Assembly: GCF_003315795.1 (NCBI RefSeq) | Contig: NZ_QMEY01000001.1 | Span: 682,001 to 746,000, forward strand | Direction: 5' to 3' | Origin: Spongiactinospora rosea | Lineage (GTDB): Bacteria > Actinomycetota > Actinomycetes > Streptosporangiales > Streptosporangiaceae | DNA length: 64,000 nt | In this document: piece by piece, positions 8,930-18,235 of the stretch | Layout: every line of letters starts with the position of its first letter | How positions within the stretch are numbered: position 1 is the stretch's first letter | Made by a program: the position numbers and the translations under genes | The notes under the pieces: generated by a model | What the model was told of the DNA's origin: nothing | The model's database searches: none | What the model saw: only the letters and a program-made list of their open reading frames with translations

Positions 8930-10769
8930 TGTCGATCACGTCCTGGATCACTCCCGCCAGCTCCTCCGCCTTGAACGGCAGGCCGCGCACTCGGTTGTAG
9001 CTGATGACATCGACCAGGAACCGGGCGCGCAGCAGCAGCGCGAGCTGGCCGAGGTTGATCTCCGGCAGGAGCACCTTGTCGTAGGACTTCAGGACCTCGC
9101 CGGTGTTCTTGGGCAGCGGATTGAGGTGCCGCAGGTGCGCCTGGGCGACCTTGCCGCCCGCCCGGCGTACCCGGCGGGCCGCCGCCGCGATCGGGCCGTA
9201 CGTCGAGCCCCAGCCGAGCACCAGCACCCGGGCGTCGCCGTCCGGGTCGTCGACTTCGAGGTCGGGTACGTCGATCCCGTCGATCTTCGACTGGCGCAGC
9301 CGGACCATCGTGTCGTGGTTGTTCGGATCGTAGGAGATGTTGCCCGTGACGTCGGCCTTCTCGATGCCGCCGATGCGGTGCTCAAGGCCCGCGGTGCCGG
9401 GCACCGCCCACGGCCGGGCCAGCGTCCGCGGGTCGCGCTTGAAGGGGTGGAAGGTCTCGCCGTCGTCGTCGTTGGGCGCGGCCGCGAACCCAGGGGTGAT
9501 CACCGGCAGCGCGGAGACCTCGGGGATCCGCCACGGCTCGGAGCCGTTGGCCAGGTAGCCGTCGGACAGCAGGATCACCGGCGTGCGGTACGTCACCGCG
9601 ATCCGGGCCGCCTCGATGGCCGCGTGGAAGCAGTCGCTCGGGGTGGCGGCGGCCACGATCGGCACCGGCGACTCGCCGTTCCTGCCGAACATCGCCATCA
9701 GCAGGTCGGCCTGCTCGGTCTTGGTCGGCATGCCGGTGCTCGGGCCCGCGCGCTGTACGTCGACCAGGATGAGCGGCAGCTCGGTGGTGACCGCGAGGCC
9801 CACCGTCTCGCCCTTCAGCACCACGCCGGGGCCGCTGGTCGTGGTGACGCCGAGCGCCCCGCCGAACGACGCGCCGAGCGCGGCGCCCACACCGGCGATC
9901 TCGTCTTCGGCCTGGAAGGTGCGGACCCCGAAGTTCTTGTGCCGGGACAGCTCGTGCAGGATGTCGGAGGCCGGCGTGATCGGGTAGGACCCGAGGAAGA
10001 GCGGCAGCCCCGACTGCACCGAGGCGGCGACCAGCCCGTACGCGAGCGCCTGGTTGCCGGAGATGTTGCGGTAGACGCCCGATTCGAGCTTGGCCGGCTT
10101 GACCTCGTAGGACACCGAGAACGACTCGGTGGTCTCGCCGTAGTTCCAGCCCGCCTGGAAGGCCGCGATGTTGGCCTTGGCGATCACCGGCTTCTTGGCG
10201 AACTTGGTCTCCAGGAACTGGATGGTCGCCTCGGTCGGCCGGTGGTACAGCCAGGACAGCAGGCCGAGCGCGAACATGTTCTTCGCCCGCTCGGCGTCCT
10301 TCTTGGACATGTCGAAGCCGTCGAGCGCGCCGACCGTCAGGGACGTGAGCGGCACGGCGTGCACCCGCCACTCGGCCAGCGAGTCGTCGTCGAGCGGGCT
10401 CGCCGCGTAACCGACCTTGGCCAGGTTGCGCTTGGTGAACTCGTCGGTGTTGACGATGATGTCGGCGCCCTTGGGCAGATCGCCCAGGTTGGCCTTGAGC
10501 GCCGCGGGGTTCATCGCGACGAGGACGTTGGGGGCGTCGCCGGGGGTGAGGATGTCGTGGTCGGCGAAGTGGAGTTGGAAGCTGGAGACTCCGGGCAGCG
10601 TGCCTGCGGGGGCGCGGATCTCGGCCGGGAAGTTGGGCAGCGTGGACAGGTCGTTGCCGAACTCCGCGGTCTCGGCGGTGAATCGGTCGCCCGTCAACTG
10701 CATGCCGTCGCCCGAGTCACCGGCGAACCGGATGATCACGCGGTCGAGTTGCTGAACCTGCTTGGTCAC
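8922..10769 (-). CDS. korA: 2-oxoacid:ferredoxin oxidoreductase, fused gamma-alpha subunit
   Basis: A 615-residue fused subunit. The gamma domain (about residues 1-190) starts with IRFAGDSGDGMQLTGDRF. The alpha domain has the GSYPITPASDILHEL signature, TFQAEDEIAGVGAALGASFGG, TTSGPGVVLKGE and RAGPSTGMPTKTEQADL, all hallmarks of KorA and related 2-oxoacid:ferredoxin oxidoreductases. The C-terminus carries the DVISYNRVRGLPFKAEE motif. The GTG start has GGAGGA 7 nt upstream. It leads the korA-korB-thiD group. Reduced ferredoxin made here could feed the nuo-type complex encoded 2.3 kb away; that link is inference. Confidence 0.95.
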
Positions 10770-10772
10770 AGC

Positions 10773-10829
10773 TCAGTCCTCCTCGACGCGCAGGGGCGCC
10801 GCTGGTTGTGGCATCTCTTTCGGCTCCAT
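10773..10829 (-). CDS. Possible 18-codon leader ORF ahead of korA
   Basis: An ATG at 10829, with AAGGGA 6 nt upstream, opens a frame of 18 codons (starting MEPKEMPQ) that ends in TGA just 4 nt before the korA GTG. The korA ribosome site (GGAGGA) lies inside its last codons, so translation of the leader would expose or occlude korA initiation. The peptide shows no run of one amino acid that would suggest attenuation. It may be chance; conservation would decide. Confidence 0.3.
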   Translation of the reverse strand: MEPKEMPQPAAPLRVEED

Positions 10830-11306
10830 GCTAGGTCCCTTGGGATGGCGCGTATCTCGTTCGCGTACCACTCCCGGAGGAGTGTGACGCACGTCGCAGA
10901 TTCTCCGGGCCCGCTGACCCGGGGCTGGCCGGCGGAACTTTCGTGCTCCGGGCGCGTGGCGAGGGGCGGACCCCGGGGGCGTCCCGCTCGGGCGTGGCGC
11001 GTGACGGGACAGGGCCGTCGGTGCGCCTGGTGCGGATCGTGGCGGACTTTGTGTCGCCGCCGCCGTCACGACCGCGGAAAGTAGCCGCGACACAGCCCCG
11101 ACGCGAGCCGGCACAGGTCCACGTGCAGGCGAGCGAAAAGGACGGTTCGGGTCACGAGCACTAACTATATGACCCCTGTGGTGATGGGCCGCGACGGGTC
11201 CCGTACCTTGCCGTACGCCATCGGCCGCCCACACCCCGTTATGCTTCTGTAATTCCCCCGTTATACCGACCGGTGCCCCCTGTATAGGACGTTGTGGCTT
11301 TTGGCA
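10830..11306. other. Intergenic region between korA and the deacetylase lipoprotein gene
   Basis: About 480 bp upstream of korA and downstream of the leftward lipoprotein gene. Open frames on the minus strand here are arginine/proline-rich with no recognisable domain and no convincing ribosome site. The part at 11160-11300 is less GC-rich and contains TATGAC, TTATGC and TATAGG stretches that could be promoter elements for korA, but none forms a clear -35/-10 pair. I see no gene, hairpin or repeat that I can support. Confidence 0.5.
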
Positions 11307-12827
11307 CTAATGGATAGCGCTCATGGTGCTATGGGTGGTGCGGCGGGTGCCGCTCATGCCGGGCTCCGTGCCTGGTGACACGGTCCTGCCCGCATAGTAA
11401 GTCTGTCCCGGTTCCATGGCATCCAGTCCGTCCAATTCCGGCACGGTGACGAAGACGTACCCCTGCTTTCCGAGTTCGGTGAGAACGCCGGGCAGGGCGT
11501 CAAGTGTCGGCCGGTAGACGTCGTGCATGAGGATGATCGCCCCGGGAGCGGCCCCGTCGATCGCGCGGCGCTCGATCGCCCGGCTGTCCCGCTCGACCAG
11601 GTCGCGCGTATCGACGTTCCACTTCACCACGCTCAGCCCCAGCTTCTCGGCCACCCTGCTCACCTCCGGGCCCATCGACCCGTACGGCGGGCGCATCAGC
11701 GTGGGCACCTGCCCGGCCACCGACGCCACCGCGCTCTGGGTGCGGCTGAGCTGCTCCGAGAGCGTCGGAGTGCCGAGCGAACTGAGGTTGCGGTGAGACC
11801 AGGAGTGGTTCGCGACCAGATGGCCGTCGTCCCGCATCCGCCGCAGCGACCCCGGCTGGGCCGCGGCGTTGGCGCCCAGCGCGAAGAACGTGGCCCTGGC
11901 CCCGTGCCGGGCCAGTACGTCCAGCACGTCGTCGGTGTAGCGGCCCGGTCCGTCGTTGAAGGTCAGCGCGACGCACTTGACGCGGGTGCAGTCCACCGAG
12001 CCATGCTCGTTGCTGAACGCCTTGGGCGGCGCCTCGGCGAACGCCCGCATCGGCGGCCCGTCCCAGGCCCTCCTGGGCGCCTCCTCGGTCGCCAGCCGGG
12101 CGTGCCTGCCCGCCGTGGACAGCAGCGGGTCGGCCTCCTCGCGCGGTACCGCGACGGCCACCCGGCCCAGCCAGACGGGTCCGACCTGGCCGTCGTCGAA
12201 CTCCACGACCAGGTCCCCGTGCCGGTTGAAGGCGATCGAGTCGAACATTGCCTCCGTCGGGGCGATGGCCCGCACATTGACCTGCGGGGAGCGCGGGGCG
12301 AGCCGCCGCTTGACCATCCCGGCGAGGGTGGACAGCGCCTCGCGGTCGCGGAGCAGCCCGGCCGAGCCGAGCGGGCGCTTGCCGGATTGGTGGTACCAGA
12401 GGGTGCGGGTGGAGTTGCGCCAGTTCAGGCCGCCGTACTCCCCGGACCGCAGCCGCACGCCGACCATGTCGGAGGACAGGGCGGTGATCTGCCACTCCAC
12501 ATTGAACTCCCGCGTCGGGCCGGTCTCCTCGCGTTCGCCGGTGAACGCGCGGACCTGCCGGGTCACCTCCTCGCGGAGCCGGTCCGTCAGGGCGGGGGCC
12601 TCGGGCAGGCTCGGGTAGGTGACGTGGATCCGGGTGCCGGTGGTGCCGCTGATCGTGCGGGTGTCGATGCCGTCCACGCGGGCGGGGTCGACGAACTCCA
12701 TCATCGTGGGGTCCGAGGGCAGGGGGGCCTTGGCGGGGTCGGCGGCGGGGGAGACGTCCATGGCACCGCAACCGGTGGCGATTGCGGTGATGAGCGCGAC
12801 TCCTCCGGCCAGTCGGACGGTGCGCAT
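11307..12827 (-). CDS. Polysaccharide deacetylase lipoprotein
   Basis: A 506-residue exported lipoprotein: Arg-containing n-region, hydrophobic core and lipobox IATGC. It has an N-terminal domain of about 250 residues (resembling the DUF3298/RsiV-like part of some deacetylases) and a C-terminal CE4 deacetylase domain. The CE4 motifs are TFNDGP, HSWSH, RPPYG, DTRDL and ILMHDVY. The first motif has Asn where the catalytic-base Asp of TFDDGP is expected. I chose the ATG at 12827: TAGCCT lies exactly 7 nt before it and no ribosome site is present, the pattern of a leaderless transcript. A start at 12875 is less likely. It is divergent from nuoA. Confidence 0.85.
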   Translation of the reverse strand: MRTVRLAGGVALITAIATGCGAMDVSPAADPAKAPLPSDPTMMEFVDPARVDGIDTRTISGTTGTRIHVTYPSLPEAPALTDRLREEVTRQVRAFTGEREETGPTREFNVEWQITALSSDMVGVRLRSGEYGGLNWRNSTRTLWYHQSGKRPLGSAGLLRDREALSTLAGMVKRRLAPRSPQVNVRAIAPTEAMFDSIAFNRHGDLVVEFDDGQVGPVWLGRVAVAVPREEADPLLSTAGRHARLATEEAPRRAWDGPPMRAFAEAPPKAFSNEHGSVDCTRVKCVALTFNDGPGRYTDDVLDVLARHGARATFFALGANAAAQPGSLRRMRDDGHLVANHSWSHRNLSSLGTPTLSEQLSRTQSAVASVAGQVPTLMRPPYGSMGPEVSRVAEKLGLSVVKWNVDTRDLVERDSRAIERRAIDGAAPGAIILMHDVYRPTLDALPGVLTELGKQGYVFVTVPELDGLDAMEPGQTYYAGRTVSPGTEPGMSGTRRTTHSTMSAIH

Positions 12828-12950
12828 GGAGGTGAGGCTAGGGAGCCGATCGGGCGAATTGTGGTGACTTGTCATGAATTGGTGGGAAGCGGGGGGATGC
12901 TTTTACGCGACGTTCCCGGACCATGGCCGGCCCTGCCCGCGCCTTCGGGC

Positions 12951-12998
12951 GGTCTTCTGGCAGGGCCTGGCAGGGTCTTTTAGCACGGTCTTCTGGCA
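12951..12998. repeat. Direct repeats upstream of nuoA
   Basis: GGTCTTCTGGCA occurs at 12951-12962 and again at 12987-12998, exactly 36 bp apart. Between them CTGGCAGGG is itself duplicated (12957 and 12967). If nuoA transcription starts at its ATG (13038), the copies lie about 45-87 bp upstream, a typical position for activator or repressor sites. The protein that would bind is unknown. Confidence 0.45.
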
Positions 12999-13025
12999 CG
13001 GCTGGGAAAGACCCGGCGGCGGAGT

Positions 13026-13037
13026 TACGATCGCCGC
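13026..13037 (+). promoter_or_regulatory. Putative leaderless promoter of the nuo operon (-10 TACGAT)
   Basis: TACGAT at 13026-13031 fits the actinobacterial -10 pattern TANNNT and is followed by 6 nt and then the nuoA ATG at 13038. No ribosome site lies at the usual distance (the nearest GGAG is about 16 nt away). This is the usual geometry of a leaderless mRNA starting at the A of the ATG. The identical TACGAT-N6-start arrangement is seen before nsrR. Confidence 0.55.
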
Positions 13038-13409
13038 ATGGGCGGATACTTCGGCTCCTACGCGCTGGTGGTCGTGCTCTTCGCGATCGGCGCGGTCGTC
13101 GTCGCCGGCGCCCTGTTCGCCAACCGGATGCTCCGCCCCAGCCGTCCCACCCCTGAGAAACTGACCTCCTACGAGTGCGGTGTCGATCCCGTGGGGGAGG
13201 GCTGGGCACAGTCGCAGGTCCGGTACTACGTCTTCACGTACCTTTATGTGGTGTTCGCGGTCGATGCCGTCTTCCTGTTCCCGTGGGCTACCGTCTACGC
13301 CGAGCCCGGCTTCGGGATGACGACACTGGTGGAGATGTTCCTCTTCCTGGGATTCATCGCGCTCGGCATCCTCTACACGTGGCGCAAGCGCGTGCTCGCC
13401 TGGACCTGA
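13038..13409 (+). CDS. nuoA: NADH-quinone oxidoreductase subunit A
   Basis: Membrane subunit of a complex I-like enzyme near the quinone chamber. The 123-residue protein has three hydrophobic helices and the diagnostic loop [15 protein letters not shown], followed by [22 protein letters not shown]; the Cys in YECG marks the Q-site loop. Normal family length. It is the first gene of a ten-gene operon and appears leaderless. Spacing to nuoB is 28 bp. Confidence 0.95.
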   Translation: MGGYFGSYALVVVLFAIGAVVVAGALFANRMLRPSRPTPEKLTSYECGVDPVGEGWAQSQVRYYVFTYLYVVFAVDAVFLFPWATVYAEPGFGMTTLVEMFLFLGFIALGILYTWRKRVLAWT

Positions 13410-13437
13410 CCCGGGCGGGCCGCACGGAAGGAGAACG

Positions 13438-13989
13438 ATGGCCAAGGCGGACCTGCCGATGCCCACCCCGATGCCCACTGTGGGCCCGGTGTCGCGGCTC
13501 GCCCCCAAACCCATGCGGTTCATCCTCAACTGGGGGCGGCGCTACTCGCTGTGGGTGTTCAACTTCGGGCTGGCCTGCTGCGCGATCGAGTTCATCGCGA
13601 CCTCGATGAGCAGGCATGACTTCATCAGGTTCGGGGTGATCCCGTTCGCCAACGGCCCCAGGCAGGCCGACCTGATGATCGTCGCGGGCACGGTGACCGA
13701 CAAGATGGCCCCCGCCGTCAAGCGGCTCTACGAGCAGATGCCCGACCCGAAGTACGTGATCTCCTTCGGCGCGTGCTCCAACTCCGGCGGCCCCTACTGG
13801 GACTCCTACGCCGTCACCAACGGCGTCGACCAGATCATCCCGGTCGACGTCTACGTGCCCGGCTGCCCGCCGCGCCCCGAGGCGCTGCTGCACGGCATCA
13901 TAAAGCTCCAGGAACAGATCGCCGGCGAGACACTGAGCGACCGGTACGTCTGGTCGCGGCCCCACCAGGACGGGGAGGCCGGCTCATGA
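13438..13989 (+). CDS. nuoB: NADH-quinone oxidoreductase subunit B
   Basis: Carries FeS cluster N2, the last electron carrier before quinone. All four ligands are present in the 183 residues: the tandem Cys in GLACCAIEF, the Cys in [15 protein letters not shown] and the Cys in [16 protein letters not shown] ribosome site upstream (AAGGAGAACG). Its TGA overlaps the nuoC ATG (ATGA). N2 normally lies between NuoB and NuoD; here no NuoD gene is present in the operon, so its partner must be encoded elsewhere (for example by a full nuo operon) or be absent. Confidence 0.95.
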   Translation: MAKADLPMPTPMPTVGPVSRLAPKPMRFILNWGRRYSLWVFNFGLACCAIEFIATSMSRHDFIRFGVIPFANGPRQADLMIVAGTVTDKMAPAVKRLYEQMPDPKYVISFGACSNSGGPYWDSYAVTNGVDQIIPVDVYVPGCPPRPEALLHGIIKLQEQIAGETLSDRYVWSRPHQDGEAGS

Positions 13990-14537
13990 CCGGCGACCCC
14001 GCCCGCGCCCTCGCCGACCGGTTCGGCGAGCGCGTCCAGGCCACCGAGTCCTTCGGCGAGGTCACCGCCGACGTGCCCGCCGAGCTGTGGCCCGACCTGC
14101 TCACCTTCGCCCGCGACGAACTCGGCTGCGAGTTCTTCGACTGGCTGACCGGCGTGGACGACCCGCCTGAGGCGTTCTCCGTGGTCGCGCACGTCTACGC
14201 CCCCACAGGACGTACGCACCTGCTGGCCCGCACCTCCGTGCCCCGCGCCGACCCCCGGCTGCCCAGCGTGACCGGCGTCTACCGGGGCGCGAACTGGCAC
14301 GAACGCGAGACCTTCGAGATGTTCGGCGTGATCTTCGAGGGGCACCCCCACCTGGTGCCGCTGCTGCTCCCCGACGGCTTCGAGGGCCACCCGCTGCGCA
14401 AGGACTTCGTCCTGGCCGCCCGCGTCGCCAAGGCGTGGCCGGGGGCCAAGGAGCCCGGCGAGTCCGACCATGCCTCGCCGAGCCGGCGCAAGACCCTTCC
14501 TCCCGGCGTTCCCCCCGATTGGGGTCGCGATGGCTGA
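13986..14537 (+). CDS. nuoC: NADH-quinone oxidoreductase subunit C
   Basis: The 30-kDa-type peripheral subunit, 183 residues. The family signature is [18 protein letters not shown] followed by [16 protein letters not shown]. It starts with an ATG overlapping the nuoB stop, and its end overlaps nuoH by 8 bp. The last 25 residues (after [11 protein letters not shown]) form a Ser/Pro/Arg-rich tail. There is no fused NuoD domain: the frame stops soon after the NuoC signature. Confidence 0.93.
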   Translation: MTGDPARALADRFGERVQATESFGEVTADVPAELWPDLLTFARDELGCEFFDWLTGVDDPPEAFSVVAHVYAPTGRTHLLARTSVPRADPRLPSVTGVYRGANWHERETFEMFGVIFEGHPHLVPLLLPDGFEGHPLRKDFVLAARVAKAWPGAKEPGESDHASPSRRKTLPPGVPPDWGRDG

Positions 14538-15483
14538 AGTGCTCGACGTCCTGGTCCGGATCGCGTGCGTCGTCGTCGCGTTCCTGCTGCTACCGCTGAT
14601 CGTGGGCCAGGCCGAGCACAAGGTCATGGCGCACATGCAGGCCCGTCTCGGCCCGATGTACGCGGGCGGCTTCCACGGCTGGGCCCAGTTGATCGCCGAC
14701 GGCGTGAAGTTCATGCAGAAGGAGGACGTGATCCCGCGGGCCGCCGACCGCCCGGTCTTCGCCCTCGCCCCCGGCGTCTCGCTCGTGCCCTACCTGGTGG
14801 TGATGGCCGCCATCCCGATCGGCCCCGGCCTGGTCGCCGCCGACCTCGACGTCGGGCTGTTCTTCGTGCTCGCCGTCATGGGCATCGGCGTACTCGGCTC
14901 GATCATGGCCGGGTGGTCTTCGGGCAACAAGTACTCCCTGCTCGGCGGCATGCGCTCGGCGGCCCAGCTCATGTCCTACGAACTCCCCCTGGTGCTCGCC
15001 GCCTCCTCCGTCGCGATGGCCGCGGGCACGCTGTCCCTGTCCGGCATCGTGGACGCCTGGCAGTGGTGGTGGCTGCCCTGGCAGGCGGCGGGCGGCGTGG
15101 TCTTCTTCATCGCCGGGCTGGCGGAGCTGCGCCGCCCGCCGTTCGACATGCCCATCGCCGAATCCGAACTGATCATGGGCCACATGACGGAGTACACCGG
15201 CATGCGGTTCGCGTTGTTCATGCTGGCCGAGTACGTCGGCATCGTGGTCCTGTCCGCCCTCACGGCCGTGCTGTTCCTGGGCGGCTGGCACGGGCCGCTG
15301 CTGCCGGGGCCGGTGTGGATGCTGGTGAAGGTGGCGCTGCTGTCGTTCGTGGTGATCTGGCTGCGGGTCAGCTACCCGCGCCTGCGCGAGGACCAGTTGC
15401 AGCGACTGGCCTGGATCGGCCTGGTCCCGGTCGCGCTCGGTCAGCTCGCGCTCACCGGTCTGGTCAAAGTCCTCATCGTGTGA
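14530..15483 (+). CDS. nuoH: NADH-quinone oxidoreductase subunit H
   Basis: Membrane subunit forming the quinone chamber, 317 residues with about eight helices. Key segments are [19 protein letters not shown] (first matrix-side loop), [18 protein letters not shown], and [24 protein letters not shown], the acidic E-channel loop. All are intact, so the proton-coupling path looks functional. The ATG at 14530 lies inside the end of nuoC. An 81-bp gap follows before nuoI. Confidence 0.94.
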   Translation: MAEVLDVLVRIACVVVAFLLLPLIVGQAEHKVMAHMQARLGPMYAGGFHGWAQLIADGVKFMQKEDVIPRAADRPVFALAPGVSLVPYLVVMAAIPIGPGLVAADLDVGLFFVLAVMGIGVLGSIMAGWSSGNKYSLLGGMRSAAQLMSYELPLVLAASSVAMAAGTLSLSGIVDAWQWWWLPWQAAGGVVFFIAGLAELRRPPFDMPIAESELIMGHMTEYTGMRFALFMLAEYVGIVVLSALTAVLFLGGWHGPLLPGPVWMLVKVALLSFVVIWLRVSYPRLREDQLQRLAWIGLVPVALGQLALTGLVKVLIV

Positions 15484-15564
15484 CGGTCAAGATTTCCGGG
15501 GAAATCATGCGGACGGGTGCTGTGGCATTCACCTTCGCGGCAAGGTGCGCCATGATGTTGAGTC

Positions 15565-16734
15565 GTGGCGCACATACCGGGAGTAGGACTGGCCAAAGGG
15601 CTGTCGGTCACGCTGCGGCACATGCTGAGCAGGTCGGTCACTCAGCAGTATCCCGAGGTGAAGCCCGACCTGCCGGCCCGCAGCCGGGGCGTGATCGCGC
15701 TCGTCGAGGAGAACTGCACGGTCTGCATGCTCTGCGCCCGTGAGTGTCCCGACTGGTGCATCTACATCGACTCGCACAAGGAGACGCTGCCCGCCCCGGA
15801 GGGCGGCCGTCCCAGGGCCCGCAACGTCCTCGACCGCTTCGCGATCGACTTCTCGCTGTGCATGTACTGCGGGATCTGCATCGAGGTGTGCCCGTTCGAC
15901 GCGCTGTTCTGGTCGCCGGAGTTCGAGTACGCCGGCCACGACCTCGGCGACCTCCTCCACGAGAAGGACCGCCTCCGCGACTGGATGGACACCGTCCCCC
16001 CACCTCCTCCCCACGACCCCAGCGCCGACCCTCCCAAGGAACTGGCCGCCACCTCCCGCCCCCAGCGCCCCAAACCACCGACCACCGGCAAGGCGCCCAC
16101 CCCTTCGTCCCCCACCCCCCAACCGGCCCCTGAAGCCGCGCACCCCACGCCAGGTCGTTCCCCCGCCGTCTCCGGCACGCAGCCGCCCTCGCCCTCCGCT
16201 CAGCGGACTCCCGGCGCCACTCAGCCGCCCCCTGAAGCCGCGCCCCCCGAGCCGGGGACCACCCCCGCAGTGACCCCGCCTCCTCCGCCCACCGCCGGGC
16301 CGCCCCTGGCTCCCCCTCAGCCGCTCCCCGAATCCGCGGAGCCCGAGCCAGGCCGCCCCACCGAGGAAGGCGCCTCACCGAGGGCCCCCAGAGAGACGAG
16401 GCCGACGCGGCGCGCGTCCAGTACGACCGGCCACGCCGCCGTACGCGCCATCCGCCCACCCGGAGCGCTGCCCAAGCGCCCCGCCCCCGAACCACCACCC
16501 CCGCCCCCCACCGGAGGACCACCGCCCGCCAGCGGAGACGAGTCCTTAACCGCTGATCCCCCCGCCCGCCCGCCAGAAGGCGGCGAGATATCCACAGGCG
16601 GAACCGCCGCTTCGCGGTCATCCACAGAATCCGATTCGGGTGACACGAGCGGCCGGGACGAGCGGCAAACTCCTTCGCAAAGGCCGGATCGGCCACCGGA
16701 TCAAACCGGCGGGCGAGACTCCAAGGAGGAGTGA
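15565..16734 (+). CDS. nuoI: NADH-quinone oxidoreductase subunit I with long proline-rich C-terminal tail
   Basis: Ferredoxin-like subunit carrying clusters N6a/N6b. Two perfect CxxCxxCxxxCP motifs are present, Cys 51/54/57/61 and Cys 99/102/105/109. NuoI proteins are usually about 160-210 residues; this one is 389. From about residue 144 it continues as a Pro/Ala/Thr/Ser/Glu-rich, disordered-looking tail with degenerate repeats around PEAAxPxPG. The tail stays in frame to a stop that overlaps the nuoJ ATG by one base, so it is not an obvious misread. Start is GTG at 15565. An exposed tail on the FeS subunit could tether a partner such as ferredoxin, or it may be tolerated expansion. Confidence 0.92.
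   Translation: MAHIPGVGLAKGLSVTLRHMLSRSVTQQYPEVKPDLPARSRGVIALVEENCTVCMLCARECPDWCIYIDSHKETLPAPEGGRPRARNVLDRFAIDFSLCMYCGICIEVCPFDALFWSPEFEYAGHDLGDLLHEKDRLRDWMDTVPPPPPHDPSADPPKELAATSRPQRPKPPTTGKAPTPSSPTPQPAPEAAHPTPGRSPAVSGTQPPSPSAQRTPGATQPPPEAAPPEPGTTPAVTPPPPPTAGPPLAPPQPLPESAEPEPGRPTEEGASPRAPRETRPTRRASSTTGHAAVRAIRPPGALPKRPAPEPPPPPPTGGPPPASGDESLTADPPARPPEGGEISTGGTAASRSSTESDSGDTSGRDERQTPSQRPDRPPDQTGGRDSKEE
16003..16731 (+). repeat. Low-complexity proline-rich tail of nuoI
   Basis: About 730 bp of C-rich coding DNA giving a P/A/T/S/E-rich protein tail. Imperfect units of roughly 20 residues built on P-E-A-A-x-P and P-G-x-S/T-P-A-V recur. It ends at the nuoI/nuoJ junction. Comparable expansions occur in nuoK, nuoL, nuoM and nuoN of the same operon. 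Confidence 0.7.
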
Positions 16735-17270
16735 TGACCGGGGCAGTGCCGTCCTACCTGTCGCCGACCGGGCAAGAGATCGTCTTCTTGCTCCTGGGCG
16801 CGGTGACCGTGGGGTCGGCACTGCTCGTCGTGACGACGCGGCAACTCGTGCACGCCGCCCTCTGGCTGGTCGTCTGCTTCGGCGCCCTGGCCGGTTGCTA
16901 CCTGGTGCTCACCGCCGAGTTCGTCGCGTGGGTCCAGGTCCTCATCTACGTAGGGGCGGTCGTGGCGCTCCTGCTGTTCGGCATCATGCTCACCCGGGCA
17001 CCGATCGGCCGATCGGCCGACCTCGACAGCGGCAACCGCGTGGTCGCCGCCATCGTCGCCCTCGCCACCGCCGCCGTGCTGGTGACCGTCGTGATCGACG
17101 GCTTCCGCACCGCCTACGCCGACCTGACGCCCGGCAGGGGAGCGGCCTCCGAGGTCGGCAGCAGCCTCTTCCGCAACTGGGTGCTGCCCTTCGAAGCGCT
17201 CTCCGTGCTCCTGCTGGCCGCCCTGATCGGCGCGATCGTGCTCTCACGCACGGATATCAGGGGGCGCTGA
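16734..17270 (+). CDS. nuoJ: NADH-quinone oxidoreductase subunit J
   Basis: A 178-residue membrane subunit with five helices. It includes [22 protein letters not shown] and the [24 protein letters not shown] segment, the pi-bulge helix TM3 important in coupling. The ATG at 16734 follows AAGGAGGAG and overlaps the nuoI stop by one base; an adjacent GTG at 16731 is the alternative. Its TGA overlaps the nuoK ATG. No low-complexity expansion is present in this subunit. Confidence 0.93.
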   Translation: MTGAVPSYLSPTGQEIVFLLLGAVTVGSALLVVTTRQLVHAALWLVVCFGALAGCYLVLTAEFVAWVQVLIYVGAVVALLLFGIMLTRAPIGRSADLDSGNRVVAAIVALATAAVLVTVVIDGFRTAYADLTPGRGAASEVGSSLFRNWVLPFEALSVLLLAALIGAIVLSRTDIRGR

Positions 17271-18235
17271 TGCACATCGTCTACCCGGCCGTCGTGTCCG
17301 CCCTGCTGTTCTCCGTAGGCGTCTACGGCGTGCTCGCCCGCCGCAACACCGTCCTGGTCCTGATGTCGGTCGAGCTCATGCTCAACGCGGTCAACCTCAA
17401 CCTGGTCGCCTTCGACGTATGGCTCAAAGACCGCCTGCACGGCGGACAGGTGCTCACGCTGTTCGTCATCGTGATCGCCGCCGCTGAACTCGGCGTCGGC
17501 CTCGCCATCGTCCTCGCCCTGTACCGCAACCGCCGCACAGTCGAACTCGACACCCTCCGCCACCTCGCCGACCCCGGCATGGAGTCCCCACCTTCCCCTA
17601 ACGGCTCCACCCCCACATCCCCCTCGGCCACTCCATCCCCGATCCCCCCACCCGCCCTCACGCTGGCCTCACCCTCCCCTCGCGCGACAGCTCCCGCCCC
17701 CACAACGGCCCCACACTCCCCGCCACTTTCAGCCCCTCCCACTGCGTCGGCGCCATCGGCAACCCCGGCGCTCACAAAAGAACCATCCGCCTCCCCGCCT
17801 CCAAAGCCCTCCGCCCCCACCCAGCCACCACACCCTGAACTGCCTTCGGACACCCCCGCCTCGGGCACTCCATCAGCAGTTCCCTCGCCCATCCCCAAAC
17901 CTCCGGGCGCTCCTGCCTCGGGGGCCACGGCCTACCCCATTGCCGCACCGCAGTCCAAACCGCCTCCGGACGCTCCCGCCCCGGGCGCTACCTCGCCGGT
18001 TCCTCCGCCCACCCCTACAACGGGACAGCCCTCCGCGCCGCCCCCAAGTACTGCCGCACCCAGCGGGCCGGAGGTGGCCGAGGCTGAGGCCCTTGGGCAG
18101 GCCCGGAGTGGCGGCAGCGCCGGGGATGTCGGCCAGGTCGAGACGGTCGCCACGCCCAGAGGTACCGCCCAAGGCGACGAGAAAGACACAGGAGACCAGG
18201 CCGAAGGCAGGGCCGATGAGGAGGCGGAGCCGTGA
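17270..18235 (+). CDS. nuoK: NADH-quinone oxidoreductase subunit K with long proline-rich C-terminal tail
   Basis: Small antiporter-like membrane subunit. Residues 1-100 are a complete NuoK: three helices with the two conserved membrane glutamates, Glu35 in MSVELML and Glu73 in AAAELGVG. The family length is about 100 residues; here the frame continues to 321 residues as a Pro/Ser/Ala/Thr-rich tail that turns acidic at the end. Three degenerate repeats of 19-21 residues are visible around 17843, 17900 and 17963 (P-x-x-x-P-A-x-G-x-x pattern). The stop overlaps the nuoL GTG (GTGA), so translation must cross the tail to couple with nuoL. Confidence 0.92.
   Translation: MHIVYPAVVSALLFSVGVYGVLARRNTVLVLMSVELMLNAVNLNLVAFDVWLKDRLHGGQVLTLFVIVIAAAELGVGLAIVLALYRNRRTVELDTLRHLADPGMESPPSPNGSTPTSPSATPSPIPPPALTLASPSPRATAPAPTTAPHSPPLSAPPTASAPSATPALTKEPSASPPPKPSAPTQPPHPELPSDTPASGTPSAVPSPIPKPPGAPASGATAYPIAAPQSKPPPDAPAPGATSPVPPPTPTTGQPSAPPPSTAAPSGPEVAEAEALGQARSGGSAGDVGQVETVATPRGTAQGDEKDTGDQAEGRADEEAEP
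17579..18232 (+). repeat. Low-complexity proline-rich tail of nuoK
   Basis: About 650 bp encoding residues 103-321 of NuoK, rich in Pro, Ser, Ala and Thr. Degenerate 57- to 63-nt repeats start near 17843, 17900 and 17963. The last third is Glu/Asp/Gly-rich. The spacing of repeats is always a multiple of three, so the reading frame has been kept during expansion. Confidence 0.65.

Noticed and set aside
10773..11234. 153-residue minus-strand open frame upstream of korA
   Set aside because: No domain, Pro/Arg-rich and no ribosome site for the longer form. Only the last 18 codons have a plausible own start, listed separately as a weak leader ORF.
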